Origin: Devosia equisanguinis
GTDB taxonomy: Bacteria; Pseudomonadota; Alphaproteobacteria; Rhizobiales; Devosiaceae
Direction: 5' to 3'
NCBI GenBank assembly: GCA_945888565.1
Contig: CAMDAL010000142.1
Coordinates: 1 to 9,555, forward strand
Length of the DNA stretch: 9,555 bases
Notes under the pieces: model-generated
Database searches by the model: none
The model's input: the letters and a program-made list of their open reading frames with translations, nothing else
Told to the model about the DNA's origin: nothing
In this document: positions 1-7,217 of the stretch, in pieces
Position numbering within the stretch: the first letter of the stretch is position 1
Layout: every line of letters begins with the position of its first letter
Translations under genes and position numbers: made by a program

Positions 1-2
1 GC

Positions 3-26
3 GGCAGGGGGATCGCTCCCCCTGCC
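3..26 (-). terminator. GC-rich hairpin just downstream of the solute-binding protein gene
   Basis: A perfect 10-bp inverted repeat (arms 3-12 and 17-26, loop TCGC at 13-16) starts 19 bp beyond the TAA stop of the minus-strand binding-protein gene. The stem is almost all G-C. On the minus strand any U-tract would lie left of position 1, outside the window, so a true intrinsic terminator cannot be confirmed. On the plus strand no T-run follows. In ABC-transporter operons such a hairpin between a binding-protein gene and downstream permease genes often acts as a partial terminator or mRNA 3'-end stabiliser. That role is inferred here. Confidence 0.6.
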
Positions 27-45
27 CTCGATGGTCGTGGCGTGC

Positions 46-2127
46 TTACTCGAGCAGGCCGGTGGCCGAACCGGGCGCACCCGGCAGGGTGTCCGGATGC
101 AGCTCGTTGTCGGACTGCCGGTCGGCCGGCACGAACACGCGCTCGCGGATGATGTTGTCTTCAGCCCAGTTGAACATGAAGATCGGCGCACCAGCCGGGA
201 TGTTGGCGAAGCGCTTGTTGATGATGAGCGCACCGGGGTACTGCGTCAGACCCACCGAATAGACGTTCTCGGTGTAGATCTTCTGGTACGTCTTCATCAG
301 CTCGCCGCGTTCATCGTTGTCCGTGGACTTGATGAAGGCGTTGACCGTATCCACCAGCTCCTGCTCGAACGGCAGCAGGTCGAGGGTGCCATCGGCACCA
401 GCGCGGTGGAAGTAGCTGGTCCGCGGGCCGGTCGGGGCCAGCGAGACGGTGCCCTGTACCACCGACACCATTTCCGAACCCTGGCGGCGCACCTGCCAGT
501 CGTACTGGCCGGATTCCATCATGTCGTCACGCGCCGTGCCGGCCTGGAAGTTGGCGATCACGCGCAGCCCGAGTGGCTCCATCTGGGCAATCACACCCTC
601 CGCGAGGTTGGTGTCGGTGCCGTAGTCGGAGTTGGCGAGGACGGTGATTTCCACATCGCCGCCGCCATCGGGGAAGTTGCGGATGCCGTTGCCGTCGGTG
701 TCGGCCAGCCCGAGACCATCGAGCAGTGCCTTGGCCGCTTCGAGGTCGTAGGGGTAGTAGACCGTCGACTCCTTGTCGTAGAACGCCGTGCCGGCATAGA
801 GGCCGCCCGGATAGATGGCGGTGAACGGACCACGCACCAGCGATTCACCCAGCCGCTGCCGGTCGGTCGCAATGCTGACCGCCTTGCGGAAGTCGAGGTT
901 GCGGTTGAGTTCACGCACCTTCTGCGCGCGCTCGTCCGGCGTACCCCAGCCATTGGCCGACAGGTTCATGTCGAGCGTGTAGCCGATGGTACGGGCGCCG
1001 AACGCGAGACGCGCCGGAGCGTTCTCTTCCGCCGAGCGCTTCAGCGCCTCGACGTAGCTTTCCGCCTGCTCGAGGTTTGAGAAGTCGCCCGAACCGGCCA
1101 CGGCCTGCACGTCGCGATCCGCCCAGGTCGAGAGCCGGTAGTGCATCTCGTTGAGGTACGGCAACTGGTTGCCGGCTTCGTCGACCTTCCAGTAGTAGGG
1201 GTTGCGGCGCATCACCACGATGTCGTCCGGCCGGTACTCCACCGGCACCCAGGCACCCATCGTCGGGATGTTCAGGTACTCGGGCGGGAAGGCGTTCTTG
1301 TACTGGTCGTAGGTGTTGGCGGTGTTGTACTTGGGGTGCTGCGGCTTCAGCAGGTGGCTCGGGCCGGGGCAGAACGAACCATACGCCATGGCGTAGAGAT
1401 ACTGGGCCGGCTTCATCTCCTTGAAGGTCCACAGTACCGTGTAGTCGTCGACCTTCTCGAGCGTCGTGCCTTCGCCGAAGGTGGTGGGCGTCGCGCCATT
1501 GAGCGGCGACACGTTGGGGTCGAGGACGTTGTCCTCCCAGTAGAACATCAGGTCATCGGCGGTGAACGGCGCGCCGTCCGACCACTTGGCGCCTTCGATC
1601 AGGTGCATGGTGAGCTTGTAGCCGTCTTCCGACCATTCCCAGCTCTTGGCGAGGTTCGGCAGCGGCTCCAGTTCCTCGGCCTTGACCTGGAACAGCGGAC
1701 CGGTGCGCGTCAGGCATTCGGAAAGGCCGATATCGATGCCGCCCCAGCCCTGGCTCTGGCCGCCGATATAGTTCCAGCCCTCGGGCCGGCCGCCGATCAC
1801 ATGGCGCATCACGTCGCCATAGACACCGACGCCGTCGGGCATGTTGGCGGTCTTGTAGACCATCGGCTCCTTCGGCAGGCGCTCGCCCACCGGCGGCAGC
1901 TTGCCGGCATCGACGTATTTCGACGTCACCCAGTCGGGCTCGCTGTACGACGGCAGCGCCTTGTACTCGAACATGTCCTTGATGCCGACGAAGACGGGCG
2001 TACCCTGAGCTTCGAAGGTCGGCGGATCGGGTGGAGTGGTCGGCGTGACGGTCTGCGCCTGCGCGGCGATGATCGAAACGGACAGCAGCAGTCCTGCCCC
2101 GCCAAGGGCATAAATTGGCTTTCGCAT
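46..2127 (-). CDS. ABC transporter periplasmic solute-binding protein, SBP_bac_5 family (AgpA/MelB-like, probable alpha-galactoside binding)
   Basis: This is a 693-residue secreted binding protein that would deliver substrate to an ABC importer in the inner membrane. Residues 1-24 form a Sec signal peptide: MRK, a hydrophobic core, then an AQA cleavage site. A Pro-rich stretch and an extension to about residue 150 precede the classic family-5 segment at about 159-193 (LAKSWEWSEDG, then KWSDGAPFTADD). A GNGI/FPDGG segment typical of the family follows near the middle. The protein is longer than usual oligopeptide binding proteins (about 500-600 residues). The extra length and the divergent MelR-like regulator recall AgpA of Sinorhizobium and MelB of Agrobacterium, which bind raffinose-family sugars. 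That specificity is inferred. The ATG at 2127 is chosen over the upstream GTG at 2154 and ATG at 2139 because GGGAGGT (2131-2137) sits just before it and the signal peptide then starts cleanly. No ATPase or permease for it is in the window; they probably lie to the left. A peptide substrate is the alternative. Confidence 0.9.
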   Translation of the reverse strand: MRKPIYALGGAGLLLSVSIIAAQAQTVTPTTPPDPPTFEAQGTPVFVGIKDMFEYKALPSYSEPDWVTSKYVDAGKLPPVGERLPKEPMVYKTANMPDGVGVYGDVMRHVIGGRPEGWNYIGGQSQGWGGIDIGLSECLTRTGPLFQVKAEELEPLPNLAKSWEWSEDGYKLTMHLIEGAKWSDGAPFTADDLMFYWEDNVLDPNVSPLNGATPTTFGEGTTLEKVDDYTVLWTFKEMKPAQYLYAMAYGSFCPGPSHLLKPQHPKYNTANTYDQYKNAFPPEYLNIPTMGAWVPVEYRPDDIVVMRRNPYYWKVDEAGNQLPYLNEMHYRLSTWADRDVQAVAGSGDFSNLEQAESYVEALKRSAEENAPARLAFGARTIGYTLDMNLSANGWGTPDERAQKVRELNRNLDFRKAVSIATDRQRLGESLVRGPFTAIYPGGLYAGTAFYDKESTVYYPYDLEAAKALLDGLGLADTDGNGIRNFPDGGGDVEITVLANSDYGTDTNLAEGVIAQMEPLGLRVIANFQAGTARDDMMESGQYDWQVRRQGSEMVSVVQGTVSLAPTGPRTSYFHRAGADGTLDLLPFEQELVDTVNAFIKSTDNDERGELMKTYQKIYTENVYSVGLTQYPGALIINKRFANIPAGAPIFMFNWAEDNIIRERVFVPADRQSDNELHPDTLPGAPGSATGLLE

Positions 2128-2287
2128 GATACCTCCCATTGCGCTGGACAACACGCGACGTGCCGGAAACTGGGCCTCCCGCCCTGTTTTCCGCTATCCA
2201 GCAGGCCCAAATGGTACGACTTGCCGCAGTCTCCACAATCCGATTTACTGGATGGGTATTTCCGGCTTTTAAAGATAGCCCACGCTC
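2128..2287. promoter_or_regulatory. Divergent promoter/operator region between the binding-protein and AraC-family regulator genes
   Basis: This 160-bp non-coding region separates two divergent genes and must hold both promoters. For the minus-strand gene, a weak sigma70-like pair is TTGTGG (complement of 2233-2238) and TACCAT (complement of 2211-2216), spaced 16 bp. For the plus-strand gene, TTGCCG (2221-2226) and TTTACT (2244-2249) are spaced 17 bp. The two overlap, and both are poor matches, as expected for activator-dependent promoters. Inverted repeats are present: TGGGCCT (2171-2177) with AGGCCCA (2203-2209), GCCGGAAA (2162-2169) with TTTCCGGC (2259-2266), and ATCCAG (2196-2201) with CTGGAT (2248-2253). 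Any of these could be operator half-sites. Binding by the adjacent regulator is inferred from position only. Confidence 0.55.
2131..2137 (-). promoter_or_regulatory. Ribosome binding site fixing the start of the solute-binding protein
   Basis: The complement reads GGGAGGT and ends 3 nt before the ATG at 2127, with the GGAGG core 4 nt away. It is the best Shine-Dalgarno match in the left half of the window. Because the alternative ATG at 2139 overlaps it, this site argues for initiation at 2127. Confidence 0.75.
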
Positions 2288-3199
2288 ATGTCGAACCCAT
2301 CGTCTCCGCAGCTGCGGGCCGCCCCACCCGTCCCCCGCCCGGACCGGCAGTTTTACGCCAAGACCTCCGCCTTCGGCCGCTTCGGCATCCGCTGGTTCGA
2401 TCCCCAGTTGATGGAGCGCGAGCACCTGCACGGCCATATCGAGATGAACTGGCTGACCTCGGGCTCGATGGATTACCTCGTCGACGGCAAGCCGGTCGAA
2501 GTTCCGGCCCGCCGCCTGGTGCTGTTCTGGGCCGGCATCCCGCACCGCACCACCAGCATTGACCGCGGTCCTGCGGGCGACAGCCGCCAGTGCAACATCT
2601 ACCTGCCGCTCGATGCGTTCCTGCACATGCCGCGCCTCGGTCGCCTCACCGAAACCATGATGGGCGGCGGCATGATTGCGCTCCCCGCCGGTTCGATCGG
2701 CGACGAAACCCTCGAGCGCTGGTACACCGACTATCGCCGCGGCGACGCCGAACGCGGCGATATCCTGCGCTCCGAGATCGCACTGATGCTGCGCCGCGCC
2801 TCGGTCGATGGCTGGGACGAACTGCTCTCCCCCTGGATCGAAGCCGTGCAGCCCGCCACCCGCGGCGCCACCCCGCTCCGCTACGTCGTCGCCATGGTCC
2901 GCTACATCCTCGAGAACCTGGCCGAGCCGCTGAGCGCAGAAGACATCGCCCGCGTCGTCGGGCTCCACCCGAACTACGCGCTCAACCTGTTCACGTCGGT
3001 GATGAACGTCTCGCTGCACCGCTTCGTCACCCGCATGCGCCTGATCCGCGCCCGCGGCCTGCTCTTCGAGGGCGCGCTCTCCATCGAGAACATCGCCTTC
3101 CAGTCCGGCTTCTCATCCCTCAGCCAGTTCTACGAGCATTTCCGCAACGCCTATGGCATCACGCCAAGGAAGATGCGAACGACATACTTCCACGCCTGA
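2288..3199 (+). CDS. AraC-family transcriptional regulator, MelR/AgpT-like
   Basis: This 303-residue regulator has an N-terminal cupin-like sensing domain and a C-terminal double helix-turn-helix. The N-terminal part carries HLHGHIEMNW (47-56), a YLVDGKPV strand (63-70) and LVLFWAGIPH (77-86). From memory these align well with E. coli MelR (HGQVEVN, YLINNEKV, ITLFWACTPH), the melibiose activator of nearly identical length (about 302 residues). A further shared segment is EIALMLRRASVDGW (163-176). The first HTH spans about 215-239 and the second about 265-297, ending in the usual GITPRKMR. It is divergent from the binding-protein gene, the arrangement of sugar-responsive activators beside their target. 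It probably activates that gene and perhaps itself, and may bind an alpha-galactoside. The ligand is inferred. Upstream of the ATG there is no strong Shine-Dalgarno. The downstream Met42 falls too close to the conserved domain to be a good alternative start. Confidence 0.92.
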   Translation: MSNPSSPQLRAAPPVPRPDRQFYAKTSAFGRFGIRWFDPQLMEREHLHGHIEMNWLTSGSMDYLVDGKPVEVPARRLVLFWAGIPHRTTSIDRGPAGDSRQCNIYLPLDAFLHMPRLGRLTETMMGGGMIALPAGSIGDETLERWYTDYRRGDAERGDILRSEIALMLRRASVDGWDELLSPWIEAVQPATRGATPLRYVVAMVRYILENLAEPLSAEDIARVVGLHPNYALNLFTSVMNVSLHRFVTRMRLIRARGLLFEGALSIENIAFQSGFSSLSQFYEHFRNAYGITPRKMRTTYFHA

Positions 3200-3222
3200 A
3201 GGATCACCCTGTTCAAGGCACG

Positions 3223-3290
3223 ACGGTGTCGGCGGTCTTCCACCGTGAAACGGGGGAAGGGGACCATGCGAAGCATGGTGAAGGGGGCGG
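3223..3290. repeat. Intergenic palindromic element between convergent genes
   Basis: The roughly 105-bp gap between the convergent regulator and enoyl-CoA hydratase genes holds two hairpins. The first is ACGGTG (3223-3228) with CACCGT (3241-3246). The second is ACCATGC (3263-3269), loop GAA, GCATGGT (3273-3279). The second is flanked by purine-rich GGGGGAAGGGG and AAGGGGG tracts. The style (CACCATGC TTCG CATGGT bounded by CCCCTTC on the minus strand) resembles short interspersed intergenic repeats seen in many copies in alphaproteobacterial genomes. Copy number cannot be seen from one window. With no T-run on either side it is not a canonical intrinsic terminator, but it could protect both mRNA 3' ends. 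Confidence 0.5.
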
Positions 3291-3304
3291 TCGCGAACTC
3301 GGCG

Positions 3305-4075
3305 TCAGCGCCGCCGAAACACCGGCGCCCGCTTCTCCTTGAACGCCGCCCTCCCCTCCTTGGCGTCCTCGGTCGCAAAGCAGATCGCCTGCAGGTCGCG
3401 CTCGTACGCAATCGCATTGGCGATCGACATCTCCCACGCCGCGCGCAGGTTCAGCTTCGCCGTCTCCGCCGCGATCGGCGCCCGCGCCGCAATTGCCTGC
3501 GCAATCTTCATCGCCTCGGCCATCAGTTCGGCCGGTGGTACGACGCGCGAGACGAGCCCCCACCTCTCCGCCGTCGCCGCATCGATCGGATCGCCCGTCA
3601 TGATCATCAGCGCCGCGTTCGATGGTCCAACCGCATGGGCCAGATTGACCGCCTGCCCGCCGCCGCCGATCCAACCGAGCTTGATCTCCGGCGCCGCAAA
3701 GCTGGCCGTACTCGACGCGATGCGGATATCGCACGCCATCGCCGTCTCGAGCCCGCCACCGAACGCATAGCCGTTGACCGCCGCGATCGACGGCTTCAGC
3801 AGCGCCCGGATCGCATCGCAATAATCCGGCCGGTTACGGAAATTCCATGCCGTGTCGTAGTCGTCGAGCGTCCGGATATCCGAGCCGGCGGAGAACGCCT
3901 TCTCCCCCGCGCCCGTCAGGATCACGCACCGGATGCCATCGTCGATGTTGAAATCGGAGACCGCCTTGACCAGCGCCGCCGCCATCTCCGGCGTCAGCGC
4001 ATTGAGCTTCTCCGGCCGGTTGATGGTGATCGTCCCAACGAAGCCGTCCCGCGCAACGAGGATGTGCTCGCTCAT
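3305..4075 (-). CDS. Enoyl-CoA hydratase/isomerase family protein (crotonase fold, CaiD-like)
   Basis: This complete 256-residue crotonase would add water to, or remove it from, a CoA thioester in the cytoplasm. The oxyanion-hole segments are AFSAGSDI (60-67) and NGYAFGGG (101-108). Both acidic residues of true hydratases are present: Glu110 in GGGLE and Glu130 in APEIKLG, matching Glu144 and Glu164 of the rat enzyme. The C-terminal EDAKEGRAAFKEKR helix is typical, and together with NGYAFGGG it resembles the carnitine enzyme CaiD. The gene overlaps the preceding CoA-transferase gene by 4 nt (ATGA), so the two are translationally coupled. The product probably acts on the thioester made by that transferase. 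It is the last gene of the minus-strand operon. The substrate is unknown. A general beta-oxidation hydratase or an isomerase is possible, although the two-Glu active site favours hydratase chemistry. Confidence 0.92.
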   Translation of the reverse strand: MSEHILVARDGFVGTITINRPEKLNALTPEMAAALVKAVSDFNIDDGIRCVILTGAGEKAFSAGSDIRTLDDYDTAWNFRNRPDYCDAIRALLKPSIAAVNGYAFGGGLETAMACDIRIASSTASFAAPEIKLGWIGGGGQAVNLAHAVGPSNAALMIMTGDPIDAATAERWGLVSRVVPPAELMAEAMKIAQAIAARAPIAAETAKLNLRAAWEMSIANAIAYERDLQAICFATEDAKEGRAAFKEKRAPVFRRR

Positions 4076-5265
4076 ATCCCGGTCTCCGCCACAGCGCCCT
4101 TGGCCACCAGCGCTTCGATCGCCGCATCGTCATAGCCTGCCTCGCGCAGCACATCGCGGCTGTGCTGCCCCACCACCGGCGCCCCGCGCTCCACTACCGA
4201 CGGCGTCTTCGAAAACCGGATCGGGAAACCCGGCGTCTTCACATGCCCCTCGGTCGGGTGCTCGTACTCGACGAACGTACCGTTATGCTTGACCTGCTCG
4301 TCCGCAACGAGGTCGGCATAGCCATAGACCGGCCCGCACCAGATGTCGGCGGCGCGCAGCAGCTCCAGCCACTCCGCCGACGTCTTGGTCTTCAGCCGCT
4401 CGCGCGTCTTGGCAAAAATCTCGTCACGCTTGCTCCACGTATCGACCTCGTCGTCCATGGTGAGGAAGCTCGGCTCGCCAATGGTCTGCCCAAGGTTCGC
4501 CAGCTTGGGGAACGCCACGATGATGAACCCGTCGCTCGTCGCGAACGCCCCGTAGGGCGCGCGGATATAGACATGCGCATGCGGTTCGGCCGAGCGCGTC
4601 TGCGGCTTGTGTCCGACCGTGAACACCGACAGCTCCTGCATCTGGATCGTGGTGATCGCATCCAGCATGTTCACTTGCACCAGTTGCCCCTCGCCGGTCC
4701 GTTCACGATGCAGCAGCGCCGCCAGCGCCCCCTCGAACGCCGTGTAGGCGGTGATGCCGTCGACGAGATACTGCCCAGCCGCGTTCGGCGGCTCGCCCTC
4801 GCGCCCGGCCGACAGCATGGCCCCCGACATGCCCTGCAGCACCAGGTCCTGCCCCGGCCGGTTGAGATACGGCCCGTCCTCGCCATAGCCCGAGATCGAC
4901 ACGTAGATCAGCCGCGGATTGATCGCGCTTAGCGTCTCGTAGTCGACGCCCAGCCGCTTCGCCACGCCCGGCCGGTAGTTCTGCAGGAACACGTCGGCAG
5001 TCTTCACCAGCTCCAGCAGCACCGCCTTGCCGTCCGGGTCCTTCAGGTCCACCGCCAGCGAGCGCTTGTTGCGGTTGAGCGACAGGAACGACACGTTGAC
5101 CTTGTTGCCGCGCGCCCCGCCGGCCGCCGTGTGGCGCTGCCACTCGCCGGTCACCGGCTCCACCTTCACCACATCGGCCCCGAGATCACCCAGCCGCTGC
5201 GCCGCGAACGGCCCCGCCATGGCGATGGAACAATCAAGAACGCGGTAGCCGGTCAGAATACCCAT
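4072..5265 (-). CDS. CaiB/BaiF family (class III) CoA-transferase
   Basis: This 397-residue family III CoA-transferase moves CoA from an acyl-CoA donor to a carboxylic acid. The N-terminal CoA-binding part reads VLDCSIAMAGPFAAQRLGDL (9-28), then GADVVKVEP (29-37) and NRNKRSLAVDLK (64-75). FLQNYRPGVAKRLGVDY (93-109) and SGYGEDGPYLNRPGQD (125-140) follow. Asp169, in YLVDGITAY, aligns with the catalytic Asp169 of formyl-CoA transferase. HRERTGEGQ and the C-terminal GAPVVGQHSRDVL are family signatures, and the length is normal. It starts 9 nt after the dehydrogenase stop and overlaps the downstream enoyl-CoA hydratase gene by 4 nt. Transferase next to crotonase recalls the carnitine CaiB/CaiD pair and itaconate or mesaconate routes. 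Here, however, the neighbours are sugar genes, so the acid may come from sugar oxidation. The substrate and CoA donor are not identifiable from sequence alone. Confidence 0.93.
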   Translation of the reverse strand: MGILTGYRVLDCSIAMAGPFAAQRLGDLGADVVKVEPVTGEWQRHTAAGGARGNKVNVSFLSLNRNKRSLAVDLKDPDGKAVLLELVKTADVFLQNYRPGVAKRLGVDYETLSAINPRLIYVSISGYGEDGPYLNRPGQDLVLQGMSGAMLSAGREGEPPNAAGQYLVDGITAYTAFEGALAALLHRERTGEGQLVQVNMLDAITTIQMQELSVFTVGHKPQTRSAEPHAHVYIRAPYGAFATSDGFIIVAFPKLANLGQTIGEPSFLTMDDEVDTWSKRDEIFAKTRERLKTKTSAEWLELLRAADIWCGPVYGYADLVADEQVKHNGTFVEYEHPTEGHVKTPGFPIRFSKTPSVVERGAPVVGQHSRDVLREAGYDDAAIEALVAKGAVAETGI

Positions 5266-5274
5266 GGGTGTCTT

Positions 5275-6039
5275 TCAGTGCATGTACCAGCCGCCATCCA
5301 CATGGATAGTCTGGCCGGTGATGAAGGAGGCGGCGTCGGACGCCAGGAACATCAGGATGTTGGCGATATCGGCGGGCGCGCCGCGTCGCTGCAGCGCCTG
5401 CGCCTCGTATATGCGCTTCTCGTAGGCCGGCAGGTCAGGATGGATCTTCTCGGCATCGGTCGGAAACGCCCCCGGCGCCACGGCATTCACCGTGATCCCG
5501 TGCCTGCCGAACTCGCGCGCCCAGGACCGCGTCAGCCCCACCAGCGCCATCTTAGATTGCACATAGGGCGTCAGGTCGGCCCATCCGCCCGAAATCGTCA
5601 CCGACGAGATATTGATGATCCGCCCGCGCTTACTCTGTTTCATGTGCGGCAGCGCCACCTGCACGCAGACGATGCCAGCATCGACATTGATGCGCTGCAC
5701 CAGCTGCATCTCTTCGATCGAGTAGTCCTCGAACGCCTTCGATGGATAGATCGCCGCGTTGTTGATGACGACATCGAAGCCGCCAACCTCGGCCGAAACC
5801 GCCTCGAGCCCGGTCTTGAGCCCGCTGAGGTCGGACAGGTCGAGCATTGCCACCGTCAGCCCCGGCATCCCGGCCGCCGCATCCTTGAGCGCAGCCACCT
5901 TGGCCGGGTTGTTATCGACAGCAATCACCCTCGCACCCGAGCGCAGCATCTCCACCGTCGTCTCGAGGCCCAGCCCGCCAGCCGCGCCGGTATAGAGAAT
6001 GGTCCGCCCCGCGAGCGAGCCGAAATGGTCCGCCGCCAT
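5275..6039 (-). CDS. Short-chain dehydrogenase/reductase (SDR), probable NAD-dependent sugar or sugar-acid dehydrogenase
   Basis: This 254-residue classical SDR has every expected element. The cofactor loop is TGAAGGLG (17-24), and Asp42 at the end of the second strand favours NAD over NADP. NNAA is at 93-96. The active-site residues are Asn118, Ser146, Tyr159 and Lys163 (YVQSK). A PG motif follows at 189-190, and the C-terminal TGQTIHVDGGW is typical. The ATG overlaps the DUF4432 stop by 1 nt (TGATG), so the two are translationally coupled. The setting suggests oxidation of an aldose, polyol or keto-deoxy sugar acid. Dehydrogenases of the non-phosphorylative L-rhamnose and L-fucose pathways belong to this superfamily and have similar length, which fits the adjacent mutarotase genes. 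The exact substrate is inferred and open. The enzyme could instead serve the CoA-thioester branch encoded downstream, for example as a 3-hydroxyacyl dehydrogenase. Confidence 0.92.
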   Translation of the reverse strand: MAADHFGSLAGRTILYTGAAGGLGLETTVEMLRSGARVIAVDNNPAKVAALKDAAAGMPGLTVAMLDLSDLSGLKTGLEAVSAEVGGFDVVINNAAIYPSKAFEDYSIEEMQLVQRINVDAGIVCVQVALPHMKQSKRGRIINISSVTISGGWADLTPYVQSKMALVGLTRSWAREFGRHGITVNAVAPGAFPTDAEKIHPDLPAYEKRIYEAQALQRRGAPADIANILMFLASDAASFITGQTIHVDGGWYMH

Positions 6040-7217
6040 CAGCGCCCCTTGATCTTCACGTGATTGCCCGACACCGCTGGATACTCGTCGTCCGGCTGCC
6101 CGGAGATCGCCCGTATCCGCGCTTCGCTCGCCGCGATCTCGGCAGCCCCGTCCAGCACGCGGAACACGCTGTCGTAGCGCCGCTCTTCGCCATGCTGCAG
6201 CCAGATCATCTCGCCCCGCTCCCGCGCTGAGTTATTCCCGAGCACATGGTTGGTCGATGGCTCGATGCCCAGCGCATACTGCCCGGCTTGCAAGTTCTGC
6301 CACTCGTAAAGGCACGGGAACTGCGCCTTTCGCGTCTCGACCTCGAACCCCAGTCCGACCCGATCATTGACCAGCGCAACAAACTGCTTGCCTGAGTCAT
6401 CAGCGCCAATTTCGTGCTGCCAAACCTGCTCGTGGAAATCGAACTTCGGCCCCGGCAGCGTCAGATACCCAACGCCCTGCTTGCGATAATCGGCGCCCGC
6501 ATGTGCCGCCCACACCACATCGCTGATCGGCGCCAGGTACCGCGACCCCTCGTCCAGCACCGGGTGGCCGACATTGATGTGGTAGCAGTACATGTGCGGC
6601 GTCCTGTAGAACCCGTGGTTCACCACCCGATCCGAAATCCGGATCGCGTTGCCGCCGACATCCGCCTCGATCCGCCGGATCAACTGCAGATCCTCGCCGA
6701 ACACCGCCGATTGCTGCACCACGCCCTCGGCCCACAGCACGCACTCGTCGCCGCGCCATTCCTCGCCATAGCCGGTGAGCTTGGCCGGAATCGTCCCCAC
6801 GCGTCCATGCAGCGAGTGGCTGACGGTCGGCTTGGGCGAATAGACGTAATTATCCGCCGGCACCGTGTTCATGAACAGGATGTGGTCGAGCCCACAGGTC
6901 ACCAGCAGCCCCGAGAACGACCGCGCCCAGCCGAGCCCGCCCTCGCCCTCATACTCGTGCAGCCCCGGATGCCTGAACCCCGCCGGCGAGTTCCAACCGA
7001 TCGCCTGCCCCTTGAACTCGCAGTCCGCGATATCGAGCGCCCGATCGACCAGCGCCGTGAACCGCAGCCCCGACCCGGTGCGGAACTCCAGCATGCGGAT
7101 GCCGCGCTCCACCCCGTCGCTGAGCTCCATGAGCCGCACCCCGGCAAACTGGGAGAGCATCCCCGCCCGCTCGGCGAGTTCGCGTCGCGAATAAGTCCGG
7201 CCGTTCAGCATCACCAT
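6039..7217 (-). CDS. DUF4432 family protein (aldose-1-epimerase/galactose-mutarotase-like fold)
   Basis: This 392-residue protein belongs to the poorly characterised DUF4432 family, which shares the beta-sandwich fold of aldose 1-epimerases. Recognisable signatures are ALVDRALDI (55-63), SGLLVTCGLDH (102-112), HGRVGTIPA (137-145), ISDRVVNHGF (194-203), the run MYCYHINVGHPVLDEGS (209-225), and GIEPSTN (317-323). The paired histidines and the late Glu in these motifs are likely sugar-contacting or catalytic residues, by analogy with mutarotases. It has no signal peptide and is presumably cytoplasmic. The start at 7217 is supported by AGGAGA (7223-7228) 5 nt upstream; a second ATG at 7211 has a less well-spaced site. 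It follows the RhaM-like gene after a 75-bp structured gap and is coupled to the SDR gene. Family members occur in sugar catabolic operons, but I know of no firmly assigned reaction for this subgroup. Mutarotation or epimerisation is inferred. Confidence 0.85.
   Translation of the reverse strand: MVMLNGRTYSRRELAERAGMLSQFAGVRLMELSDGVERGIRMLEFRTGSGLRFTALVDRALDIADCEFKGQAIGWNSPAGFRHPGLHEYEGEGGLGWARSFSGLLVTCGLDHILFMNTVPADNYVYSPKPTVSHSLHGRVGTIPAKLTGYGEEWRGDECVLWAEGVVQQSAVFGEDLQLIRRIEADVGGNAIRISDRVVNHGFYRTPHMYCYHINVGHPVLDEGSRYLAPISDVVWAAHAGADYRKQGVGYLTLPGPKFDFHEQVWQHEIGADDSGKQFVALVNDRVGLGFEVETRKAQFPCLYEWQNLQAGQYALGIEPSTNHVLGNNSARERGEMIWLQHGEERRYDSVFRVLDGAAEIAASEARIRAISGQPDDEYPAVSGNHVKIKGR

Noticed and set aside
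31..2562. Long plus-strand open frames opposite the binding-protein gene (31-1080 and 1141-2562)
   Set aside because: They are antisense to a clearly recognisable gene, read as Arg/Gly/Val/His-rich protein with no family motif, and arise from the codon bias of GC-rich DNA.
1553..3019. Minus-strand open frame of 488 residues crossing the divergent promoter and the regulator gene
   Set aside because: It runs through the regulator in antisense and the binding protein out of frame, lacks any motif, and would cover the whole promoter region.
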